Shown one piece after another: positions 28,962 to 37,544 of a stretch of DNA of 64,000 bases (position 1 is the first letter of the stretch; each line of letters opens with the position of its first letter). Both the position numbers and the translations under genes were made by a program. The notes under the pieces are model-generated. The model saw nothing but the letters and a program-made list of their open reading frames with translations. It was not told where the DNA came from and did not search any database. The stretch is taken from positions 2,418,001 to 2,482,000 of the forward strand of contig OZ245029.1 in NCBI GenBank assembly GCA_965223955.1. Direction: 5' to 3'. This DNA is from Bin75 sp965223955 (GTDB taxonomy: Bacteria > Nitrospirota > Nitrospiria > Nitrospirales > UBA8639).

Positions 28962-29441
28962 TTACGACTTCGGGGTCGCCATGCCGAAATAGCGGACCTT
29001 GATTTCCTCCATCAACTCCACGGTGACTTCAGACATGTCTCTGTCCTGAGCCGTACGTTCCAACTCCACGCGCGCCATCGCACGAACCGGTCCCGGGATT
29101 CGTGACAAACGACGTTTCGCATCAGGATGCCACGACACCATCCCATGGTTCCCGGCTTCCGTCATCAGGTCGGTCGAGATCACTTTGATGCTTTTTCGAT
29201 CCGCGTAGTCTTCCACCTCGTGCCGGACAAGAGGTTCCACGTACGGTGGCAACCGGTCCAACCGATGTTGGGCCTCATCAGTCCAGACTAGGCGGTCGAA
29301 CAGCAAGCTGGCATTGCGATGGTCCGTTTCGATTCCCAGCCGAAAACCACAATGGTCGCAACGATAACGAAGAAAGGCCTGAACGTCGTCCCATTCTTCA
29401 AGAGCCTCACATCGGAAATCCGAGCCGCAGGCACATTGCAT
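28962..29441 (-). CDS. PCP_red-like double-domain protein with N-terminal zinc finger
   Basis: About 159 aa. The N-terminal cysteines (CACGSDFRC, RCDHCGF) look like a zinc ribbon. Two copies of the small helical PCP_red domain follow (WTDEAQHRLDRLPPYV..., WHPDAKRRLSRIPGPV...), the module found at the end of the light-independent protochlorophyllide reductase B subunit. There is no reductase domain, and no photosynthesis gene is nearby. It follows a DUF420 gene with only a few bases between. Role unknown; a small DNA-, haem- or redox-associated function is possible. Confidence 0.75.
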   Translation of the reverse strand: MQCACGSDFRCEALEEWDDVQAFLRYRCDHCGFRLGIETDHRNASLLFDRLVWTDEAQHRLDRLPPYVEPLVRHEVEDYADRKSIKVISTDLMTEAGNHGMVSWHPDAKRRLSRIPGPVRAMARVELERTAQDRDMSEVTVELMEEIKVRYFGMATPKS

Positions 29442-29448
29442 CACGGGA

Positions 29449-30165
29449 CTACCCGATTTTTCCAGGATACAAAATATACAGCATGGTATAGGTCATACTA
29501 CCCGTCATGAACAAAATGCAATACACCACCATGGTAAACCGGCCCAGGATCCGATGGCGTCGCGCCCCATTCGGCCACATCCGTTGGATGCCCACCTCGA
29601 CACCAAACACAAGGGCAATGAGCATGAGAAGCCCGAGATAGACGCCGAACTTGCCCATGGAAAACCCGCTGGCGGCCACGCGACTGAAAAACAACAGCAG
29701 CACCAGAGTCGTCACCCCACCCAATATGATCGCGATTTTTTTCCCGGTGGTCTGCAGAATGGCCTCCCGTAACTTTCGTTGGCCGTTGACGAAGGTCTGA
29801 GAGCGAAATCCCAGGACAATCATGTAAATGGCCATGACCAATCCGATCACGACCAAAAGAATGTGGAAGGTCAGGAGGGGAATGAACACGTTGTCATACA
29901 AAGCCTGTGACCCGCCGAACCCTTCCTTGCCTTCAAAGGCCAACACGCCGAGCTGACGAAACAAATAATAACTCGTAAAAAATGCCAGCATGGCGATCAT
30001 GCCGCCCAGCATCAACCAATGATGACCGTCCGCTTTACGTTTTTTGGCCTGTATCCACCCGACGATAAACAGCCCGGTGAACAACGTCGCCATCAACTGA
30101 CTGATATCGGCCCCCATGGTGGCATGCGTCCCGACGAACCCCGGATCTCGTAACCATTCAGACAT
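29449..30165 (-). CDS. DUF420-like polytopic membrane protein
   Basis: 238 aa with six or seven spans. The second span pair with KADGHHWLMLGGMIAMLAF and TSYYLFRQLG, and FHILLVVIG later, match DUF420, a family that includes the cytochrome oxidase biogenesis protein CtaM of Gram-positives. GAGGAG upstream; ATG adjoins the stop of the O-methyltransferase gene. It is a reasonable oxidase assembly factor for copy 2 (inference). Confidence 0.75.
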   Translation of the reverse strand: MSEWLRDPGFVGTHATMGADISQLMATLFTGLFIVGWIQAKKRKADGHHWLMLGGMIAMLAFFTSYYLFRQLGVLAFEGKEGFGGSQALYDNVFIPLLTFHILLVVIGLVMAIYMIVLGFRSQTFVNGQRKLREAILQTTGKKIAIILGGVTTLVLLLFFSRVAASGFSMGKFGVYLGLLMLIALVFGVEVGIQRMWPNGARRHRILGRFTMVVYCILFMTGSMTYTMLYILYPGKIG

Positions 30166-31155
30166 TTAACCCTCTCCTCGTTTGATTCCCTGAACAATCG
30201 CCCGCGGTTCCAGTTCCGTGACGGATGCAAAGCCGGCCCGGGTCATCCAATCCATGGCCTCCTGAGTCGTGAAACATTCCCCCTCTTCCGTATTGACCAG
30301 AATATGCACGGCAAATGCCGTGGTCCAGGCCGGACTCGTTCGGTCCGGGTCCAAAAACCGATCCTTGATCACCAACCGCCCCGTGTCCGTCAAATGAGCA
30401 CACGCTTTGCGTACCAACCCGGCATTGGTTTGCGCATCCTGGTAATGGAGAACATCGGACAAAAGCACCAGATCATAGCGCCCGCCAAATGAATCCGTAT
30501 TGAAATTGCCGGGCATGACGGCAATACGATCTTCCAACCCGGCTTCCTTGATAGACCGTTCGGTCACCCGGAGGGTCGAGGGCAAATCAAACACCGTGGC
30601 TTTGAGATGGGGATATTCCCGGCAAAAGGCAATCGCATTCGTCCCGGCTCCCCCGCCGACGTCCAGCATACGTTCAACGCCGTCCAGTTGCAGAAACTTC
30701 GCGAGGTTGCCCCCGCTCCCCCGGCCAATCCGATCCAACACCGCCAACACGTTGGCGCCCATTTCCGGATCGGTTTCAAACACGTGCCGGCGGACCGGAG
30801 ACACACCGGTTCGGATGGTCTCTTCCAGTTTCCCCCAATTCACCCATTCCGAATCGTGAAGAACCAGAAGGTGACCGACGTAATCCGGACTGACTTTCAC
30901 CAGATGTTTCCGGGCGACGCCGGTATTCGCAAATCGACCCTCGTGTTTGGTCAAGATCCGCATCGCGGCCAACGCGTGTAAGACGAGGCTCAACGCCCGT
31001 TCATCGAGAGATACACGCTGGGCCAACTCAGAGGGAGAGTCGGAACGACCATCCAAGGCTGAAAAAAGATCCAGCTTGATCGCCGTGAGGAGAATTTTCG
31101 TCTCCCAGTAATACCCGATCTGAAATATTTCTGCGAGAGAAAGCTCTCGAGGCAC
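30166..31155 (-). CDS. SAM-dependent O-methyltransferase (acetylserotonin/CrtF type)
   Basis: 329 aa. N-terminal winged-helix dimerisation domain (1-90) and class I methyltransferase domain with GGGAG SAM-binding loop (MLDVGGGAGTNAIAF, about residue 165), DLPSTL and LSDVLHYQD. This is the O-methyltransferase family 2 fold used on hydroxyneurosporene, quinone-like or aromatic hydroxyls. GTG start with AAGGA six bases upstream. First gene of the second oxidase cluster; a modified quinone or pigment substrate is a guess. Confidence 0.8.
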   Translation of the reverse strand: MPRELSLAEIFQIGYYWETKILLTAIKLDLFSALDGRSDSPSELAQRVSLDERALSLVLHALAAMRILTKHEGRFANTGVARKHLVKVSPDYVGHLLVLHDSEWVNWGKLEETIRTGVSPVRRHVFETDPEMGANVLAVLDRIGRGSGGNLAKFLQLDGVERMLDVGGGAGTNAIAFCREYPHLKATVFDLPSTLRVTERSIKEAGLEDRIAVMPGNFNTDSFGGRYDLVLLSDVLHYQDAQTNAGLVRKACAHLTDTGRLVIKDRFLDPDRTSPAWTTAFAVHILVNTEEGECFTTQEAMDWMTRAGFASVTELEPRAIVQGIKRGEG

Positions 31156-31254
31156 AACAAATCCTTAACCTTGCCGACACGAAAAGCAGAAAACGGTTGA
31201 ATCTATTGAGATAGTAGCGGGCTGGAACCGGCGAACGCAAGGGAAAGCACGCGA

Positions 31255-31293
31255 CAAAAAAAGGGCAGCAACGATGAGCCGTTGCCGCCCTTT
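31255..31293 (-). terminator. Rho-independent terminator after the 265-aa copper-like gene
   Basis: Stem GGGCGGCAACG / CGTTGCTGCCC (one mismatch) followed by seven T on the minus strand, 24 bp past the stop at 31317. Confidence 0.85.
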
Positions 31294-31316
31294 CAATGTT
31301 CCCGAAAACGAAAACG

Positions 31317-32114
31317 TCACTTACCTTTAAACTTATTTTTCTTCTTGATGTCGAAGTTGGCTTCAACGGTCGCGCCATCCTTGACTTCGACTTCCATCGT
31401 CACGTTGCCAGCCACCGGGTGCCAAGCCAAGACCTTGTGCTTGCCTGCGGGGACATCCGTCACCTCAAAAGAGCCGTCGCCACCGGACACGCCGAAATGG
31501 GCGTTGGTCACGGGCAGGAACCAGGCTTGCATAAACTCGTGCTGGTCACATTGCAACCGCAGAACGGAACCTCTTCTGGCCATACGCATCTTGATTTTCT
31601 TGTCCAGCTTGTCACCTTTTCTGGCCAACCCGATATTAAACAGGGTCGAAGATTTCGCACCGAGCACGTCAAAGCTATGGGGATTATGCAACACCCCTTC
31701 TTTGGACTTGGGATCATTGAGATCCGCATCGCCATTTTCCACGATGAAGTTGCCTTTGTTCACCAGCACTCCGGTATAAGGCAGGAACTCACACAACTTG
31801 GCCATCACTTCAGGTGTAGTCTTAAAGCCTTTGTCCTTAATGCCGCGAACCGACACAACCGCATTTTTGAGTCCTTTGTTTGCGTCCACTTCGACTTCTT
31901 TCAACAAACGCGTATCATCACCTTTTTGACTGGGATTCTTTTTGCAAAAAGCCGGATTGGGAAATTTGGAAAAGGCAAACTCCTTTGCAGGAATGGCTTT
32001 GCCGGAATACATGACTTTGCCTTTAATGGTTCCGCCGGCTTGAGCAATCAGTGGCATTGCAACCAGCAACCCACCAAGGAAAACAGACAAAGTAAGCGAG
32101 CGACGATTCCTCAT
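31317..32114 (-). CDS. Secreted cupredoxin-like protein with C-terminal carboxypeptidase-regulatory-like domain
   Basis: 265 aa, signal peptide to about residue 26. Beta-rich domain with a possible T1 copper set H146, C189, H192 and M195 (C-x2-H-x2-M as in amicyanin), then an Ig-like regulatory domain (GDGSFEVTDVPAGKHKVLAWHP). Conserved cysteines C57 and C108 could form a disulfide. Paralogues lie at 36621 and 37545. AGGAGG upstream, own promoter at 32251-32279 and its own terminator: a single-gene unit likely to be highly expressed. Possible periplasmic electron carrier. Confidence 0.72.
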   Translation of the reverse strand: MRNRRSLTLSVFLGGLLVAMPLIAQAGGTIKGKVMYSGKAIPAKEFAFSKFPNPAFCKKNPSQKGDDTRLLKEVEVDANKGLKNAVVSVRGIKDKGFKTTPEVMAKLCEFLPYTGVLVNKGNFIVENGDADLNDPKSKEGVLHNPHSFDVLGAKSSTLFNIGLARKGDKLDKKIKMRMARRGSVLRLQCDQHEFMQAWFLPVTNAHFGVSGGDGSFEVTDVPAGKHKVLAWHPVAGNVTMEVEVKDGATVEANFDIKKKNKFKGK

Positions 32115-32250
32115 AGATATTCCTCCTGGTTGAGAATAATTTTTTTGCGAGTCGGTGGGAAAAACCTGACGGCTTTCAGCTCCCGGGCCGCCTCAAATTC
32201 ATACGATAGGCGAGAAGTTCCTCGAATTTTCTTCAACGCAACAATTTTCG

Positions 32251-32279
32251 TTTATAACAACCTGAAAAGAGGGTGTCAA
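32251..32279 (-). promoter_or_regulatory. Near-consensus sigma-70 promoter of the 265-aa gene
   Basis: On the minus strand: TTGACA (32279-32274), spacer of exactly 17, TATAAA (32256-32251). It lies 137 bases before the ATG, leaving a long 5' leader. Confidence 0.75.
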
Positions 32280-32329
32280 GTCAACCTCTTTCAGGGCTTC
32301 GTTGACCCTATTTTTTGCGTTACAGTGCC

Positions 32330-34321
32330 TCAGCGGACATTCAAGGCGGGCGGATCATCCCTCGTCGAAAAAGGTTTCCGCGCCTCCGTGAGGGCCGTGA
32401 ACATTTCCTGGAAACGGTCCGGCAACTCATCGGCCCGCGCAATGGGGCTGGAGCATAATCGCTCGGTGCACACGTACGCAAACGGGCCTGACACCTTGGG
32501 GAAGGTGACCTCTCCAATGGAAAGGGAATCGACGCGGGGGTCCAAGAATCTGACCAATTTCCCGGGAGCATACATGGCCAAGCTGCGGTCAAAGAGATGT
32601 CGGGCCTCAGCCTGAGATTTTTCACCCACCACCACAATGTGAACGGGGTAGTAAAGGAACCGGTGGATGGCACGACCCGTTTGCGCAACCGGCAGAGAGC
32701 CGGTCTCCACGATCATTTGCAGAACATTCTCGGTCTTTTCCCGGTATCGAGGGTCTTGGGTGAGATAAAACAAGTCGGAAAAGACCAGGGACAACGCGGC
32801 ATTGACCGGAAGATCCTTATGGGGAAACTTCAACAATCCCAATGACGAAGAAGACGGCGTCCGGTCGAAATATCCCCCTCCCTGGCCGTCTTCGAACAGC
32901 CGGATGGCATCCTCGATGACCGTTTCAGCCTGTTCCAGGTAATGGGACGCGCCGGTAGTGACAAAGGCTTCGAGCAATGCGTCCGCAAAAAAAACCTGGT
33001 CGGCGAGCAACCCGAATTCCTTGGGATGACCGTCATGAAGGAGATGAGCCAAGCCACGCCCGGGTTGATAGCGTTCCTTGTACAGCCGCCGGAGCGTGTT
33101 AAGGGCGAACTCCCGCGCCTGCGTGCTGCCCAGGACCTGTGAAACCCTGAGAGCGGCTTTGATCATCAAGGCGTTCCAGTCGGTCAGTACCGTCCGGTCG
33201 ACAGCGGGGATGCCGATAGCCAAGCGTTGTGATTCGTCCAAAGCAAAAAATTCACTCCCGGGCACGTCGAGGCCTGAACGGTCTGCGTTTCGAACGTCGG
33301 AATCCTGGCTGGCATAAAAGCCGCCTTGATCCCGGTCGGCAAGAAACCGCGTCACGTAACGCATGGTCCCTTCCACAACCTCGCGATACTGCGCCAGCCC
33401 GGTGATTTGATACGCCTCCAGATAATTGAGAAGGTTGGACGCCTGAATGGAAAGCAACTTCTCATAATGCGGGTGTGTCCAATCCGCCTGCTCGGCATAG
33501 CGAAAAAACCCTCCCCAGATGGGATCATACAATTTCAACTGCTGATCCAGGGTCAACAACGCCATCCGCTGCCACTCCGAATCTCGATGCCAAAAATGAT
33601 GGGAGAAGGCCAAGGTGACAGCCTCGGGTTCAAAAAATTTGGGGGCGTCCCGAAACCCGCCGGACACGGGGTCATATTGCTGTTTCATCATTTCAAGGAT
33701 ATGGTCCAGCATCTCAGGGTAAATGCGTATGCTAGGCTGCCCGCTTGCCCGTTGCGCCGATTCCACCCGTTCCCATATCCGGGCGACCCGTTCAGCCATA
33801 TCCCGTTTATTTTCCCGGTAGAAGGCGTCCGAAGTGCGCAACACTTCGAGCATGGCTTCAGGGGTTAACGTATTCGCCTGGAAGAGAATCTCTCCTGAAG
33901 GGAGCAGGACACTGGTGGTCGGCCACCCGCCGTGTTCATATCGGGCCGCAATATCCGGACGCTGATCGGTGTCGACCCTGACCGGAATGAATTCGGCATT
34001 CAGGAGCTTGACCACCGCGGGATCGACGTACGTCGTCTCATCCATCACGTGGCAGGCATGGCACCATACGGCCGTCAGATCGAGCAGGATCAGCTTGTCT
34101 TCGGCTTGGGCACGCTCAAAGGACTTCGCTCCCCATCCCGACCAGTGGATGGCCGATGACGTAGTAGGGACAACCCCCTGTGGTTGTCCATGTTGATCGC
34201 TCGCCAATACGGGCGTTGAAAGTAAGAGGAGTCCTGCTATCCATACACGTAAGAATCCCCCAGGCAGTCTTGCAGCCTGTACACCAAGGCATGAAAATGG
34301 CACTTCTCTCCGATCTGTCAT
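32330..34321 (-). CDS. DUF255 thioredoxin-like / (alpha/alpha)6-barrel protein (YyaL/SPATA20 family)
   Basis: About 663 aa from ATG 34321. Probable signal peptide (RVWIAGLLLLSTPVLAS), then a thioredoxin fold with redox motif WCHACH, followed by a long alpha/alpha-barrel as in YyaL/SPATA20. Periplasmic export is unusual for this family. Start uncertain: the frame is open to 34477 and its first part is made of repeat DNA, so the gene's 5' end has probably been rebuilt by a repeat insertion. A GTG at 34300 with GGAGAG upstream is another candidate. Thiol handling for nearby copper and haem proteins is plausible. Confidence 0.8.
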   Translation of the reverse strand: MTDRREVPFSCLGVQAARLPGGFLRVWIAGLLLLSTPVLASDQHGQPQGVVPTTSSAIHWSGWGAKSFERAQAEDKLILLDLTAVWCHACHVMDETTYVDPAVVKLLNAEFIPVRVDTDQRPDIAARYEHGGWPTTSVLLPSGEILFQANTLTPEAMLEVLRTSDAFYRENKRDMAERVARIWERVESAQRASGQPSIRIYPEMLDHILEMMKQQYDPVSGGFRDAPKFFEPEAVTLAFSHHFWHRDSEWQRMALLTLDQQLKLYDPIWGGFFRYAEQADWTHPHYEKLLSIQASNLLNYLEAYQITGLAQYREVVEGTMRYVTRFLADRDQGGFYASQDSDVRNADRSGLDVPGSEFFALDESQRLAIGIPAVDRTVLTDWNALMIKAALRVSQVLGSTQAREFALNTLRRLYKERYQPGRGLAHLLHDGHPKEFGLLADQVFFADALLEAFVTTGASHYLEQAETVIEDAIRLFEDGQGGGYFDRTPSSSSLGLLKFPHKDLPVNAALSLVFSDLFYLTQDPRYREKTENVLQMIVETGSLPVAQTGRAIHRFLYYPVHIVVVGEKSQAEARHLFDRSLAMYAPGKLVRFLDPRVDSLSIGEVTFPKVSGPFAYVCTERLCSSPIARADELPDRFQEMFTALTEARKPFSTRDDPPALNVR

Positions 34322-34428
34322 TCCCGACATTTTTAATCGGGAATCCAGTCTTGGTTTTTGGGGAGTGGACGAGGTGCGACGGAAAAAACAAAGACCCTGG
34401 ATCCCCGATCGGGTCGGGGATGACAGAA
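34251..34428. repeat. Repeat cluster overlapping the DUF255 gene start
   Basis: Contains the 38-bp element (34251-34288, inverted copy of 28882-28919) and two family A arms (about 34314-34352 and 34394-34427). The open frame of the DUF255 gene runs through all of it. Confidence 0.7.
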
Positions 34429-34601
34429 AGAGAAACAGCAGGGATGGCAGATTCGGGATGTCGCTGGCTATTTTCATACCAAGTAGCGGATAAGCCGTGG
34501 CCTTTAAAAAGAACGAATGCTGGAATGCTTCATGGCCGTTATTCTAGAGAAAGGTCGTCACCTGCTCAAATGGGACGTTTGCTGTTGAACTGCCCGGAAC
34601 G

Positions 34602-35963
34602 TCAGGCCTCGGGCTGAGCAGAGAGGATACGCGCAATGGCTCCCGCTGCCGTGGCTCGTACGGCTTCGTTCGTCTCTTTCATAAGCCTTTTGAGATGGGG
34701 GATCAACTCTCGTCCACCCACCCTGCCTAATGACCGGGCCGCTGAAATTTGAGGTTTCGGCACGGGGTCGTTGAGCAGGAGAAGTAAGGGCCCCACAACG
34801 TCGCGGGCACGGCCATGACCCAACGCTTTCGCCACGGAGGAACGCAGGCCAGGATTTTGTTGACTCATCAATTCCCGCACGGTTTCGGCCACGACGCTGA
34901 ATGGACTGTTCAATTGCAGCAATCCCGCGACCGCCGCGGCCCGCACGCCCATGTTGCGATCCTGCAAAACTCGCGTTAATGGAAAGATCGCCCGTTCGGC
35001 CCTGAGTTTCCCCAGAGTCACGGCAGCCACGCTTCGCACGGCCGGGACGGGGTCGGCGAGTGCGTTGATCAGGAAAGGAACGCCTTCGACCAAACCGAGT
35101 TTCCCCAGCGAGGCCGCCGCCGCCGCGCGAATCGACGGCTGTTTATCGCGAAGCCCCCGCTCGAGCAGCGGCAACCCTTTGGAATCCCCGATTTCGCCAA
35201 GCATCCGCAACGCTGCTCCTCGTTCATAGCCCTCCGGCACGCTGGTCGCCCGCTCCACGGCTTGCCAATGTTCCTTCTGCCCGAGTCGATACAACGCCGC
35301 GGCAGCCGCAACCTGCACGACCCTTTGCTCATCATTCAGCAACGGAGTGATAAGGGGAATGAACGAGGGGTCTCCCAACCGGGCAAGGGCTTTCAAGACC
35401 GTGACCTTGACCAATCCCGCCTGATCCTTGAGGGCGCCGCGAAAACTTTCCGATTGCCGCCCCGCCGGCAACTTTCCCATGCCCTCGGCCACCAACACCC
35501 GGATCATGCCGGACCCGTCGCTGAGCCCGTCCTGAAAATACGGGACCACGTCGTCGGAAGGAATCTCCTTCAACGCCGAATAGGCCGCCCCTCTCACTTG
35601 CTCGCGCATATCCGACCGGAAGGGCAGAATGCTCTGGACGGCCAGTTCTCGCAGAAGCCCTTCGTCCCCTCCCGCCGCGACGAATTGCTCATAGGCATCA
35701 AGACCCTCCGCGGTTTTCCCAAGCCGCACCAAACTCAGCATCTTGAACCGGGAGGACGCCCGCTGCCATCGGGCATCGCCGAGGAGGGGCTCGACAAGAT
35801 CCACGGTCCTCTGAAAATCACCTTGCTCGAACGCCTGTTCCGCAAGACCGAGCCTCTCTTCAGGAGACGGATCGGCTTGTCCCGCACCAGTTCCGCCCAG
35901 CAACAGAACGCTACAGGCAACGCCCGTGAAGACCGCTCTCCATTTCCCCACCGTCACCCTCAC
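34602..35963 (-). CDS. Exported HEAT-repeat protein
   Basis: 453 aa. Signal peptide, a short TPR-like region (ERLGLAEQAFEQGDFQRTVDL), then about nine HEAT/PBS-lyase-type helical repeats with the pattern 'vR.aAa.aLgkl' up to the C-terminus. A curved helical scaffold for protein binding outside the cytoplasm. GTG start adjoining the stop of the LolA-like gene, so co-translated with it. It is the fourth gene of the row that starts with the multicopper oxidase. Confidence 0.82.
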   Translation of the reverse strand: MRVTVGKWRAVFTGVACSVLLLGGTGAGQADPSPEERLGLAEQAFEQGDFQRTVDLVEPLLGDARWQRASSRFKMLSLVRLGKTAEGLDAYEQFVAAGGDEGLLRELAVQSILPFRSDMREQVRGAAYSALKEIPSDDVVPYFQDGLSDGSGMIRVLVAEGMGKLPAGRQSESFRGALKDQAGLVKVTVLKALARLGDPSFIPLITPLLNDEQRVVQVAAAAALYRLGQKEHWQAVERATSVPEGYERGAALRMLGEIGDSKGLPLLERGLRDKQPSIRAAAAASLGKLGLVEGVPFLINALADPVPAVRSVAAVTLGKLRAERAIFPLTRVLQDRNMGVRAAAVAGLLQLNSPFSVVAETVRELMSQQNPGLRSSVAKALGHGRARDVVGPLLLLLNDPVPKPQISAARSLGRVGGRELIPHLKRLMKETNEAVRATAAGAIARILSAQPEA

Positions 35964-36617
35964 TTATCCCTCATCCTCCTGCTTTTCGGTCGCTTGGAAT
36001 TTCCGATACCCCAACGGGGTTTCAAAAAAATAATTCGGTTGTTTCGAAAGCACGACTCGCCCATATTCCACCGACCAATCCCGATCCCGGCTCACTAATT
36101 TCAATAACAACTGTCGTGCTTCATCGACCCATTGATAATACGTCTCCCGGCGATCGTCGCGATCCACCACCACTTCATACAACGTGGCCTCCTGGTCGCC
36201 AACCATGGCATCGCCGATCCGGGACCGGGCCACTTCCCCCTCCAAGGTCACCGCAAGAGGAAGCACGTAGTCCAGGGTCAACGGCACCTCCATCACCAAA
36301 CGGCGTTGGGAAAGAATGTACCACACCTGCTGCCTGTCCAGCCGGACGATCGTGACCGTGGCATAGCCCAAATCCGTTTTGATCCCTCCTCGATGTTCAA
36401 TCCGGTAGCGATTCCCTTTCACGAATAATTGGGCATGTGAGGTCTTTCCACCGGTCCGCCACGTCAGACGGGCCGAAAATTCCAAATCCCGTGGTGCCTG
36501 AACACCCGCGGCAGTAGCATGAACGCCGGGAACATGCACAAGGAAAAGGAGGAACAGGAACACGGGAAGGAACCGAGACCACGCCGGTCTGGTGGGACGG
36601 AGGGCGGTGACAACCAT
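35964..36617 (-). CDS. LolA-like/DUF4412-like secreted beta-fold protein
   Basis: 217 aa: signal peptide, then a half-barrel beta fold (FSARLTWRTGGKTSHAQLFV, GNRYRIEH, QQVWYILSQRRLVMEVPL) like LolA/DUF4412 proteins that carry lipid or hydrophobic ligands. No lipobox. Packed between the cupredoxin-like gene (3-base gap) and the HEAT gene (adjacent codons). Ligand unknown. Confidence 0.6.
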   Translation of the reverse strand: MVVTALRPTRPAWSRFLPVFLFLLFLVHVPGVHATAAGVQAPRDLEFSARLTWRTGGKTSHAQLFVKGNRYRIEHRGGIKTDLGYATVTIVRLDRQQVWYILSQRRLVMEVPLTLDYVLPLAVTLEGEVARSRIGDAMVGDQEATLYEVVVDRDDRRETYYQWVDEARQLLLKLVSRDRDWSVEYGRVVLSKQPNYFFETPLGYRKFQATEKQEDEG

Positions 36618-36620
36618 ACG

Positions 36621-37529
36621 TTACTGGCGCTCGAGCAGGGGCTCGATCGTGAATTCTCGACCCAACACCGCGGGAGTGAACCGGGGAGGCGTCCGGACCG
36701 TGAGCGCCGTCTTTCGCCGGCCCGGCGAGGGCAACTGAAAATCGACCGTCAGGTTCTCTCCCGGCTCAATCGTCACTTGCTGCTTCACGACCTGTTTGAT
36801 GCCGGGATGCCACGCCCGAAGGTCATACGTCCCGGGCGGAACGTCTTCAAGAGAAAACCGCCCGTTCTCGTCCGTCAGCACGTAGTATGGATTGTCCACG
36901 GCGATGGCCCAGCTTTGCATATACGCGTGAAATCCGCATTGCATGACAAACGTCCGGCGTTTTTTGCTCAACTGGAATTGCCGGACCAACGACTCTCCGG
37001 GCCTATGGTCGTGGGTCGCGTGCAAATCGCCTCGGTGATGACGGCGGTTGAAGGACAGCGGTGAATTGAACAGTACCCGGGTCCCCATTGCGGTCGAGGT
37101 CTCGTAGGCCTGAATATCATGCATCACGGGATCCATATTCACCACTTCGATGCCATGCCCACTTCGCACCACGGTCGTAAAGGGCAAAAATCGACAATCC
37201 CGCGCTTCGACCCGCGGGACGGAAAGAGAGAACGGCTTGCCCTCCGTGACCCCTTCCAATAACACGACCACGTTCCTGACCTCGCCCTGTTCGTTCACCA
37301 GAAAATCACGAAGGAGTCGCCACCCATTCCCGTTGGAGATACGGCCACAATATTCAGGGTCCGGGAAAATGACCAGATTATACGCCTTCGGATCAGGCAC
37401 CAATCCCGATAGGGTGACCGTTCCTAGAACCGTTCCGCCACCGGCGATCTCTTTCACGGCATATCCCCAAACAGAGGAAGCCGGGATCGAAAGGATCAGG
37501 CACAAGCCGGTTATCAGAAAAAATTTCAT
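36621..37529 (-). CDS. Secreted cupredoxin-like + regulatory-domain protein (second paralogue)
   Basis: 302 aa from the ATG at 37529 (GGAG five bases upstream). Signal peptide; beta domain with candidate T1 copper ligands H137, C198, H201 and M204 (CGFHAYM); then an Ig-like carboxypeptidase-regulatory domain (ENGRFSLEDVPPGTYDLRAWHPG). A histidine-rich loop (residues 163-173) is extra. Closely related to the next gene upstream, so they are a tandem duplicate. Lies in the row multicopper oxidase, cupredoxin-like x2, LolA-like, HEAT. Confidence 0.75.
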   Translation of the reverse strand: MKFFLITGLCLILSIPASSVWGYAVKEIAGGGTVLGTVTLSGLVPDPKAYNLVIFPDPEYCGRISNGNGWRLLRDFLVNEQGEVRNVVVLLEGVTEGKPFSLSVPRVEARDCRFLPFTTVVRSGHGIEVVNMDPVMHDIQAYETSTAMGTRVLFNSPLSFNRRHHRGDLHATHDHRPGESLVRQFQLSKKRRTFVMQCGFHAYMQSWAIAVDNPYYVLTDENGRFSLEDVPPGTYDLRAWHPGIKQVVKQQVTIEPGENLTVDFQLPSPGRRKTALTVRTPPRFTPAVLGREFTIEPLLERQ

Positions 37530-37544
37530 CAACGCTCCAAGCCG

